Source of the DNA: Metellina segmentata
Taxonomy: Eukaryota; Arthropoda; Arachnida; Araneae; Tetragnathidae
DNA length: 64,000 nt
Assembly: GCA_947359465.1 (NCBI GenBank)
Contig: OX375879.1
Span: 17,756,298 to 17,820,297 of the forward strand
Direction of reading: 5' to 3'
The translations under genes were made by a program, and so were the position numbers. The notes beneath the pieces were generated by a model. That model was not told where the DNA came from and did not search any database. It worked only from the letters and a program-made list of their open reading frames with translations. This document shows positions 32,302 through 44,300 of this stretch, piece by piece (position 1 is the first letter of the stretch; every line of letters starts with the position of its first letter).

Positions 32302-35300
32302 GTAGGTGCCACAGCTGCTTACATACTTGAATCAAACGCCAGTTTTTTTATGGCCTTCTAATGCCAATTTTATGTGCTGCAGAGTAGTGTTTCTGTGATG
32401 GGATCTATCCAGCAGTTTCAGAATGTACCACTGACGATTGCGTTCAGTTTGCTTATTTGTGCTACCTACATGTTCCACTTAATTGTGTTAGATACAAGTT
32501 CCACTTAATTGTGTCAGCTACAAGTTCCACTTGTTTGTGTCAGCTACAAGTTCCACTTGTTTTTGTTTGCTCCAAGTTCCACATGTTTCTGCCTGCTCCA
32601 AGTTCCACTTATTTGCGTCAGCTGCAAGTTCCACTTATTTGCGTCAGCTGCAAGCTCCACGTATTTGTGTCAGCTGCAAGTACCACTTGTTTGTGTCGGC
32701 TCCAAGTTCCACTTGTTTTTGTCTACTCCAAGTTCCACATGTTTCGGCCTGCTCCAAGTTCCCACTTATTTGCGTCAGCTGCAAGTTCCACGTATTTGTG
32801 TCAGTTGCAAGTACCACTTGTTTGTGTCGGCTACAAGTTCCACTTGTTTTTGTCTACTCCAAGTTCCACATGTTTCGGCCTGCTCCAAGTTCCCACTTAT
32901 TTGCGTCAGCTGCAAGTTCCACGTATTTGTGTCAGTTGCAAGTTCCACATGTTTCGGTCTGCTCCAAGTTCCGTTTATTTGCGTCAGCTGCAAGTTCCAC
33001 GTATTTGTGTCAGTTGCAAGTTCCACTTGTTTGTGTCGGCTACAAGTTCCACTTGTTTTTGTCTACTCCAAGTTCCACATGTTTCGGCCTGCTCCAAGTT
33101 CCCACTTATTTGCGTCAGCTGCAAGTTCCACGTATTTGTGTCAGCTGCAAGTACCACTTGTTTGTGTCGGCTCCAAGTTCCACTTGTTTTTGTCTACTCC
33201 AAGTTCCACATGTTTCGGCCTGCTCCAAGTTCCCACTTATTTGCGTCAGCTGCAAGTTCCACGTATTTGTGTCAGTTGCAAGTTCCACATGTTTCGGTCT
33301 GCTCCAAGTTCCGTTTATTTGCGTCAGCTGCAAGTTCCACGTATTTGTGTCAGTTGCAAGTTCCACTTGTTTGTGTCGGCTACAAGTTCCACTTGTTTTT
33401 GTCTGCTTCGAGTTCCATTTATTTGCGTCAGCTCCAAGTACCACTTATTCCTGTAGTGTTTTAGCGTGTTGCTTTTATAATACAGTGACGATTTTATTAG
33501 CTCAGCAGGTTCAGTCTGTGACGATTAGGTTATTTTGCGCTTTCGAGTCAAAGTTGATTTTTTATTGATTTTCAGAGTGCTGCACTTGACGCAGAGCAAT
33601 ATTCCATTGATTTCATCTCTCCTCTTCAACATTTATGAAGAAAGACGCGCTTCCATTCCTAGTGAATTTACTCCATTTCTATTTCATTATTGTAATTCCG
33701 CTATACTTACGGGAAAGCCTGATTTGATTCATTGATTATTCCGATCGCTCTTGGATTGCAACAGTGACACAACTTACGAATCACATTTTTAAGATAGGTA
33801 TTAAATTAACGTAGCACTGAAGCAACACAACGGGCTATTGGCGACGATCCGGGCTCAATCCCGAAGGGAAATATCTTAGGACAAAACCACTTTATTTTTA
33901 ACCATGGTTAGATGACGAGGTCACACCTGAGCTGGCATCTCACTCTCCAAACTTCCGCACCACGCCAGCGTGAAGACATTTGAGGCCACAACAAATTTAA
34001 GGTGCACCAGACTCCGTCTACACGATGGTCTTTGGATGGATTCGAACTGTCCGTTTACTAGTCCGTTACTCTACCTTACGGACTACTGCCAGTCCCATTT
34101 TAAAGAAAAATTAGGTTTTTAAGTTTTCGTTACTGTAAGAAAACATAGCATTCTGTAAAACACTTTTGTCATTTAGTGATCCAGTATTGAATTAGGAAGT
34201 AAAGAATATACATTTCCACATTTAAACATGTTCTTTAGTTGTGTTCCTATTGAGCGACGTATTCCGACTTGCTCAAAGACCCGCTTGTAAATCGCCATCA
34301 AATAATGGAGATACATGAATGGAAAATTTTACTGACACTGAAGAAGGGCCCAGGGTAAGGTATGGAATCTCCGCCGCATACAGCTCGCTAGCGCGGTGGA
34401 CAAACACATTGAAACCTCTGCCGAATTCGAAAAAACTAAATAGGATGGTTGTTTCAACATGTGAGTATCTGTTTTCCGTTTTTATTTTTAAAGTTCCTCG
34501 CCTATGTCTATTTCTTTAGAGCACTGGGTTGCGAGTTTTATTGACAGCAGACGGATTCAATTGTGCATGACCGTTTCTAAATATGTATCAGTGACCAATA
34601 TCCTAGGTCCCTGTTTCGTTTAGCATTTGTTATTGTTCCATTTTAAGTTTCTATGACTTCTTATTCAATTCCCTGTCTCCTGCTTCTCAGTTTCGTACAG
34701 CTTTGTATTTATTTATTTACATTTCCAGTTAAGTACGTCATTCTTGTGATTATTTGGAAGTATGATATGCGATTAATTTTTATACTGCAGTCACGAGTAT
34801 GCTTCACTCGTTTCATAGTTATTTTCGTTGCTTGCTGCATCCACACGACTTAAGACAACAAAAATTTGAAATGTATAAACTGTCTGACTTGGTGAGATCC
34901 GTTTTTGCCATTGGGGTTTGAATTAAAACCACGTGCTTCGTGCATTCCATGCGTTAACATAACCATGCGTTCATGCAACTAGGGCAACTTTTTAGTTGCA
35001 GTAAAAATGGGAAAAGTTGCATTTATCATTCCCTAAAGTTACATTTATGGAAATAAAGTTGTATTTATTATTGATACACTAAATTCTAAAATAAATCATT
35101 CGTAAAAAATGAAAAAAAAAATTCTAAATATATTGACAGTTTTAGTTGTGTACAACAGTATTATAATGCATACGGAAATACAGTAGAACGTTGAATGGCC
35201 AATTCTTGGCCAGTAATTTATTTATCATTGAAAACCTGGGCCAGCAGCAGTCATATAATGTGCTGTATCGGATAGTAGAAGCGCAAAATCCTTTCGCTCA

Positions 35301-38300
35301 ACATTCAGAGAATTTAAAACGTCATCTACAAGGCGAACAACATATTGATGATCGACACTCACCTCGAAAACTCTGCAGTCGATGACGCAAGTTTCCTCTG
35401 GATTATCAAGAGTGCCAACCAATGCGTTAAAAGTACTTCTTGACATTTATTACACTTTCGTCTTAGGACGAACACCTTCTTACCATGAACGTGTTTGATC
35501 CACAATACTTCGGCGTTCTCAAGATCAGACGCACGTGATAGAAGGGATTCAGATGATTCAGAGAGATTCGAATGATTCAGAGATCAAGAAATGAAATAGT
35601 AATTTGATATTAACTAATTTTAAGCTATATTTTAAAAAGTTGCAGGTAGTTGCATTTATGCAGAAAGTTGCATAAAAGTTGCGGTTATAAGTCACTTACT
35701 ATACACCCCATGTAGGAGGAATTTTGGTTTTAGTACTTTACATGCAGCGTAGAACGCGTGAAAAAAAGTTGCATTTGTTGTAAAAAGTTGCCCTAGTGAT
35801 AATTAGTTCAAACATTTTCGGAATTTGTTTCTAAGGTACTGCTTTCCTTACATAACTCCCATCCGTTTGTCCCATTCATGTCGTTATATTGTTTTAGTTC
35901 CGTGTTTTTAAAATATTTAGAAACTACACTACTCTACAATAATTTACAGAACAGCAAAATGTGATGGTATAAGGGAAAGAATATTTGCTTTAATAGGAGG
36001 TTGGTCCCCCACGTGTTGCAATTACTCTAGCAACCCTTCTTGACATACTTTCAACAAGGTTTTCACACACAGCTATGGGTATTTGGGTCCATTTCTGCTT
36101 CAAAAATGTCGCCAGCTCAACTGTAGATTTCGGACGGGGTTCCCCGGTCCGTAAGCGTCGCTCTAACGCGTCCCTCAAATGTTCTAATAGGTATAGGTCG
36201 AGACTATGAGCAGGCCAAGGAAGACGTTTCACATCCATTTCTCGATAACCCTGCTTGACAGAGGCTGCAACATAGAGCTTTGTCGTCCTGGAAGTAATTT
36301 TTTGTCCATTCTATAAAATTGCCAGAGCGTAGGAAAAATATGATGGCCCAAAATGTTCATGTAGGCGTCGGCGTTCAATTGACCAGGAACAACATGCTAA
36401 GGTTCCAGGCCATACCACGAAAAACACCCCTATACAAGTAGTCGGATTTTATTCCAATCCGCTGGCGTCCGGTTCATTATTGTAGGGTAGTGTACTAGAG
36501 GACTATAGCGAATTAGCAACCTTGGGTTCAGAGTTCGAAACTCCATCTAACTATAGACCATTGTGTATGTAGGAACATGTTATATCTGTCGTGACTTCAA
36601 ATTGTCCTTACGTTGGCGTAGTACAGTAGTTTGGAGACTGCGTGCTGATCTCGTCATTTGATCGTGGTTCCAAATTACGAGGCACCATCGTTTCTTTCCT
36701 TTTGGAATCGACCCTGGATCATTGCCATTAGCCTGTTGTGTTGCTCCAGTGCGACGTTAATTCAACTACCAACCCACTAAAATTTTTTTTTCACGAGTCT
36801 GCTATCAACCAAAATTTGTAATATCAATCTCTATTATGTGTAGAATGATGTTTGTTGAATGTAACACAATTTTAGTGAGATTTTCCATTACATTTTAATG
36901 GTATTCTAGACAGAGTTAGATTTATTTAATGGTACTCACGTAGGAAGTTAATTAACTTTGTTATGGAGCAACACAACGAGCTATTGGCGATGGTTCGGGA
37001 TCAGTCCCGAAGGGAAAAATCGAAGAACATCGCCTCGTACTTTTCAACCGATGACGAGTACGAGACCTGAGCTGGCCCCTACTCTGTAAACTTCCATACC
37101 AAGCCAACGTGAGGAAATTTTATGCCACGACAGATTTAAATTAAGGCTACACAGTACCCTAAAAATGACAAAAATATCGATTTTTTTTTTGCATTTGTCG
37201 ATGGCCCATACATTTGGGAAGCTTGCCTCAAAATTCTAGATCTGATATCCAATTAGTTTTAAAGATATTTGAAGTTTTTTTAGTGTTGTCAGGGTGTGTG
37301 TGAAAATTTGACAGCATAGAGTAAGGGGCGTGGTTTAATTCGTTTTTGTTTTGATGTAACTTTACATTCTTAGAATTAATTAAAAGTATTAGTGAATAAA
37401 ATCAATTCCTTAGGTGAAATGGCTATTATCTTCAACACTTTCACTACTTAAATCGTATCTGTTAGTTTATGTTCTGCGTTCTCTTCTGAGTCTCCTTACT
37501 AGCTAACCAATATTGATACAAAGGTCTTTTTCAAAACCAATATTTGGTTACGATTGTTATATATAATATATTATGATCAAAATTTGGTAAATATTTGGTA
37601 TGAAAATATTAAGTTAGGATTAAGATAAATAATTTGTCGCTGCCGTAACAAATCTTTTTCATCATATGAAAACATAATATTTTGAATTAAAAAAAATATA
37701 TTCTATCACATTGAGTTAAATTAGTGTTTTAGTGCATTTTATAAGTTGATAAATAACATATTAAAAAATTAGAGCTCTATAAGCATTATTAGTTTTTGTT
37801 TTATGACTTCAAAAACTTAAATTACATTTTTCTCAGACTTCTATTTTTGTGAATGCAAGTGTTTTCAATTCCCTAAGGCTTTTTTTTTCTGTACATGATA
37901 AAGTCTAGAAATTTTTTGTAGATACTTTCATATATATGTACTATAAAAGTTAGTATGGATTTAGGTCTGAGAGTTCTAGTAATTTAAAAAAAATGTCAAA
38001 GTTATTATTTTTAGAATTTTTTTTTTTTTTCAGGTTTAGCTACAAAAATAATTATTAAAATTCAACAATGAGACTGATGGTCAATTCCATACTAACTTTT
38101 GTTCCCAATTATTCAAGAAATATAAATAACTTAAATTAACTAAAAAATATTAAAAATTGAATATTTTATAAAAGTTTAAAAAAACTTCAAAAATTTCAAT
38201 TTTTTTTAAAATAATGGTCTTTGCTAAATTGACTTTAATTTTATTGGATTCAATTTAATAATATAAGCTGAAAAAAAGTCATTAATTATTTTTAATGTTA

Positions 38301-41300
38301 CTGTCTATAGAAATTTTTTTTGAAAAAGGGTACTGTGTAGCCTTAAGCCAGTCACCGCGTACTCGATAGTCTTTTTCTGGACCTAGTTTCGTACTCTTCC
38401 AACTGGGCTACAGCGGCTCTTTCTGCAATGGAAGTCCTAACACAGGTTCTCTCACTAGGTGTGTGTCCTCGTCGTGATTCTGTTCCTGAACTTGGAGGGC
38501 ATTCAGCCGAAGGAAGACGTGAGCTGCCTCGTGAAGAACGACACCCGTTGCTTCTCTGACAACCCCGATCCCTACCGACACTATGGCACAAAGACGGCCT
38601 ACAAGGAGGCCCGCACCAATACCACTGAAGACTCATACATGCATCCTGACAGTAAGCCCCTTTAGAGTCAATGGATTCTAAAATCGACCCATTAAAATGT
38701 CCGATAAAACCCGAACAGTTGGCGGATCAAAATAATCAAGATCGCCTCCCCAGATTTTAAGAAGGGTGGCTAGGGTTGTTCTCTTATTGAAAAGAATTCT
38801 TCAATTGGAAAATGCGTAACAAGAGCATTGGACATAACTTCATTTCAAAATTAAAAGGAATTTACCGTATTGAGATGATGCAAAAGTACGTTCCTTTTTT
38901 TTTTTTTTCGACAAAAAATTAAGAGAAATTATTTTATTTTATAAAATTTACTTTGAATCAATGTATGTGCCATTCTTTTCGGTGTCCTATTCTCCATACC
39001 TCCGGCAGTTGCGTCATCCCACGATCGTACAAGTTTTGAGGTTACTGGCCCAAGGACCGATCCAGGTGACGGAACTTTCCGAACCACTTATGACATGTGG
39101 AATCGTCCATGGCACCCTTACCCTTCACCCCATATATCGAAGCATTCTTGCCTTTTTGGAAATAAAAAGCATCTTGGGTCGAAAATGCTCCTTAGTTTCT
39201 GCCATTTTTAATGCTTAACAAATTTTAAAAACACGACACAATAACATAATTTTTTCCCTAAGTACTCGCTGAAATTCCTTCTGTCAAATAACATCAAAAC
39301 TTGAAACGTGCCAAGTCGATGACACTTCGGTTTTGCGATGCAATGCCATCTTGCGCCAAGAACAGAACGAACTTTAGTATCAACCCAATAATACAAATCT
39401 GGCAACAAATATCGAACACTAGCTGTATAACCTGGCTTTGCTCAGATTTCAAATATGACCGCGACATTTCCCTGTGTCAACTCATACACAAACCCTGTAG
39501 AATGTGTTTCCTTATCCACGTCTATTTATTGCAGAAAAAAAAACTTTAAATTTTAAAATTGGGGCTTCGAGGGGCACTTTTCGGCCTACATGTGTGACAA
39601 TTTTCATGGCTACAGATGGGTCTGAAGACATGAAAGAAAGAGCCTATGCTTTCAGCAGTGCTGTAAAGTATAAGTGTGCCAAATTGGCTGTGGATTGGTG
39701 AAATGGTGTAGATTTGTATAGAGAATAAATACACACATCCATTTTTAATATATACTATAGATAAAAGCAGAACTAGAATAAGTACGGGCAAATAGTAACA
39801 TTACGTTTTCAAAGGATCTTCAGTGATACCGTAAGCTTTCATTTAACCATCCTGGCGGTTGTCTTGAAGTATCTTGTCATTAGCGATACTTGATTTGGTT
39901 GGACGAGGTACCTCGTCATTAGAAGAAAAGAGACCAGATATTGATCTCGTCATCATAAAAAATAGGCTATATCTTGATAAGATACCTCGTCGTTAGAAAA
40001 ATGGTTCAGACCTTGATGGACGAGATATCTCGTCGAATCCACTTGGAGGATTAGAAGGAGGAATTTGAGGTGATTAAATACGACAGAACCACTGGAATTT
40101 AAAATGCATTTGCTTTGGAACTGTAAACAATGAGCTTTTTCGTGACGGATTGAAACTGGACCGATTTCTCTTTCAATAAAAAAGTACAAGGGTCATTCCA
40201 CGCAAAATGAACAAATCGGCTGTGGCTGACACATCACTGATTTTAATGAAAATTAGTTGTTAAATAGATCACATATAGTAAGGAGGAACTTCCATATATT
40301 AGATGTCCAAAATGAATACTTTATTTTTTATTGAATTTTAAAGTTCAAGGTCTCACAAATGTAGATTTTTTATAAAAGTAATAAAAGTAGCCTGTTTCAG
40401 ACCCTATATTTCAAAAAGTTATTGACACAAGTCACAAATTTTTATCTTATTACATTCTTTAGTAAAAGTTCTTTTAGGAAATGTCAGAATATAGTTTAAT
40501 ATTCTGCACTTCTCGTTCTGAGGTAACGGCGAAAACAGAGATTTCTCCAATATGTTACAAATTTCAAATTGCTCTAGTACCTCTAAAAATGGAAAGCCAC
40601 TATCAAAAATATAATTATTAACAAAGCACTTCTTCTATCTAAAAGTTTGGTACAAGGGTTATTCAAATGAAAAGGTACGAAACGACACTGTGGGTATAAA
40701 TGAAGACTTTATTCAAAGTATACACCATAGGCCTTGAGCATAACGATCCCATTGATTAACGAGCCGAAGGATTCCTTGTTTCCAGAATTCCTGTGGCTGT
40801 GAAGCGCTTCCCTTTCATATATTTTTTCAAGGGAGTAGTAGCTTATAGTGTAATTAGTTTAGATTTGTCCCCCAGGAGTATTTTTAACTAGATGGAAATT
40901 ATCGTTTTATTTTAGCGCATGATGAACCGAAATAGGCGGGAACACGCCAGTAAAACATCCATTTCCGCAATTGAAAGAGATGCTATTACATTCAAGGACA
41001 GATAATAGAATAAATAAACACTATAAAAGGAATTATGGTTATAAATGTGCTTAGTTTGCTACACTAATAATATTTTTGCTGAACCGAAAGCTTTCGAACA
41101 CCGGCGAATGTTTTAGTGGCATGGCAATCCAGAAGTGTTTCATCAGTGACCGCAGCCATTACGGGAACGCTTAACTATTAATGCTACATTCCTATTCCCA
41201 TTTGTACGTCACACATTTGTGTTTCATATTTACCACAATCACCAGCAAAAAAAGTGAAGAGGTTAAAAAGAATTCAGCAAAACAAAAACAAAAATACGTT

Positions 41301-44300
41301 TAAATAATAAAGGATGCAAAATTTAACATATGGGAGCTTTACCACATAGTGAATTTGAAAAGGTAATTAGTTAAAAGTTATAATAACTTATTTTTAAGCT
41401 TGTTTTGACACTGATTTTTTAAGCTTAAAATCTTTTGGTATTTCTTTGTTGATTTAGAGTTTCATTATCTGTATTTAATTTCGCTGTTATCATTGAAGTT
41501 TTCGTAATATACAGAGACTGGGAAGATAATCTTGTGATTTTTATTTTATTATTGTTGTTTTAGGACAGATTACAATGCCACATTTTTTTTGCAAGTAATA
41601 AACATTGAATTCTATTCCTGTGAAATATTGGTTTTATCAGAGCTGTCTTTCATTTGATTTCTTATGCCTATTTAGAGTAGAAAATTGTCATTTTGTTATT
41701 TTCGTTAGCTATTTTGAAGATAAAATAATTAAAATGCGTTTTCCAAACTCTATCAGTAATTTATCATACCTAGCACTGTAACTGGCATGAAATTAAACGA
41801 AATTTCTTTAGCCCATAGAAATGTTTTTAATTTTGTCAAAAACGACAATTTTCAATTTTTTGCAACTAAACTTTAGATTAAATATGAAGTTTAAAATTGT
41901 TGTTGCCAAAGTGAAAAAATAAAATTTTGTAGACATAATAAAGATGCAAAACATGTTTATCTAGGCCAGGCGTCGAAATAGATTTTTTAATACAGGTGTA
42001 CCTTGTGCACCTAAGTTTTTAAATTAGGTGCACAGGTTGTATTTTAGGAGCACATTAAAAAAAAAGTATTATAAGAGCATTAATGTAATGTAAACTACTT
42101 TATTAGTTGGGTATGTTTAGATAGGTTAGTAGTATATAGTAAATAAAAATATTTAAACATCTAAATTCTCTCTTCTCCGTCGCACGGCTGTCGCTACAAT
42201 CGCTTCAACAGAGCCATCTGGAAAATGTTTCGATCATCGGAAAGTTCTGGTGGCATGGCACAAGTAAATCTTCCTCTTGTATAAACTCGTTATGGCCCAG
42301 CGATTTTGTTTTCGTATAGTGTGTATTTAATAATTTTAATTACGTTCTTTTAGAGCGAGTTGGGTCGATACTAATAATTTGTTGAAATATCAAAATAACA
42401 TAAAACACTTCCTCCTCCTCCCCTTTTTTTTAACGTTAGGTGCATTGCGTGCACCTAGCGGGAAAATACTAGGTGCACCGTTGTATTTTCATGTGCACCG
42501 TGCACCTGTGCACCCGGGTATTTCGAGCCCTGATCTAGACTAAGTAATTTTTGAGAAAGATAACTTCAAAAATGCGACCTTAAGCGATCTCTCAACTCTT
42601 CAAAATTACAAGTCTTTAAAATGCCTCAAACTTCTAAAATATTTAATTTTAAACCTAACTTTTAGGATATCGTTATTTATGCATAAACTAAACCCCTGTA
42701 CCAAATTTCATGAAAATCAATTACCATACTGCCACAGGTTTTTCCTGATTTTTGCTCATTTCAAGTGGAATGACCCACAACACAATTTTCAGGGCTAATA
42801 TTTTGCCCGATCCGTGCATACAATGAAAATCAAGAAACACAGTAACTGAGATTTTAAAAAAATAATGGAGATAATTTATTGATCAACAATGAGACAATAT
42901 CAAAGGCATCTCCAAACACGTGTTTTTAAATAACAGACAAGTGAATAAACTATGCTTTTTCAAGGTTTGAGCGGGACCTATGTCCCGTAGATGCACCCAT
43001 GAAAATATCCTCCATCGTCAGGATCAAAATAAAACCAAATTGGAAGCCTCATGTTTAAATATGTTATCCTTCAACAGGTGTTGCACAACAACTAATCTCT
43101 TTCAATGAAGTACTTTCAAACCTCAACGTAAAGGATTTAATATGTGCTACATGGTAATAAAATAACGGTTGACAGATGTCAACTGTAATTTTATTGCTGC
43201 ACAATTTATTTTCAACCACTTATTGGGAATAATTCTCCCTTGTCTGGTAGAAGTAAGGAAAGATACACCCTGTCTTTATTTGCGGTCTTTATTTACATCT
43301 ATTGAAGAACATGTGATAGGATATTAGGTTTCTTATGAAGATATCCGTTGTGTTGTTCCAGTATGACATTAATTAAATACCGACCGTCCTACCTGAAATT
43401 AAATTTTTTGTGTAAGCCTTTTACTGCGAGAATAGTATGATTCAAAAGTTTTCCTACTTTTAACTGAAGCAAAAGCATCACTTCCAGCGGCTCGAATCGT
43501 TCTTCATCTAAATTTCCTTTCAGATTGTACAGCCAAGGTGTTCTACCTCTTCAGCAGACATGCGACAAGGTATCCCGATAAAAATGAAATTAAAGAAATG
43601 ATCAAAACTCTACCGGTTATAAGAGAAAGAATTATCAACGCTGCTTATCGGCTTTCTAAAGGTAGGTATATTTACAATCTACTTCCGTCTGTGTTTCGAC
43701 ACTAGTGTTCAAAACATTAAACACGAAGCGTAACTTACAGTACGATTACCCAGGAACTAATTTTCAGGAAATAACTTTGGAGGAGCCCCATTCCTTTCTG
43801 CCGGTTTTCTATTTCGAACTACCCCGCGATACCAAATAATGACTCTTGAATTGTTTTTAGATATATCGAAGAGCATTTAACACGTGTGTGAGAAATGAAA
43901 CTAATTTAACCTCATTAAATTCATTTCAATGCGCATATTTAATTTTTATTTTATCACTTAACCCTCTGAGCATCGTGACATTTTCGAGTAGTGTAGTGTT
44001 GCTTTTACTACTCCACACACTTGATGACTCGCATCTTTCTAAAGAATGGATGTATTCTTTGAACCTTTAAGAAAGATTCTATTGGTGGCTCTTTCCTTGG
44101 AATATTATCCTTTGGAACGATTCTATTGCTCCTTTCCTTAGAATAGAATCCTCTGGAAAGATTGTATTGCTCTTTTGCTAAGAATATAATCCTTTGGAGA
44201 GATTCAATCGCTCCTTTCCTTACAATAAATAATTTGGAAAGATTTTATCGCTCTTTTACTTAGAGTAGAATCCTTTGGAACGATTCTATCACTCATTTCC

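Larger units (their letters stand above)
40190..42776. mobile_element. 2.6-kb element with GGGTCATTCCAC ends
   Basis: GGGTCATTCCAC starts it and the inverse GTGGAATGACCC ends it; the similarity continues into AAATGA(A/G)CAAA. ACAA flanks both sides (40186-40189, 42777-42780), a possible 4-bp duplication. Nested in it are a mariner end (40664-40850) and a hAT MITE (41967-42532). I found no transposase for the outer element. Confidence 0.6.

Noticed and set aside
32457..33568. Three overlapping plus-strand frames of 335, 315 and 345 codons, the longest in the window
   Set aside because: They are readings of one 26-bp minisatellite; all three frames give the same cyclic peptide and the region is an intron of the phosphatase gene.
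38352..38636. 94-codon minus-strand frame rich in Ser/Arg
   Set aside because: It is the antisense shadow of exon 2 and the SINE in front of it.
42180..42420. Possible exon inside the 42-kb hAT MITE
   Set aside because: Short non-repetitive stretch without an open frame or splice signals.
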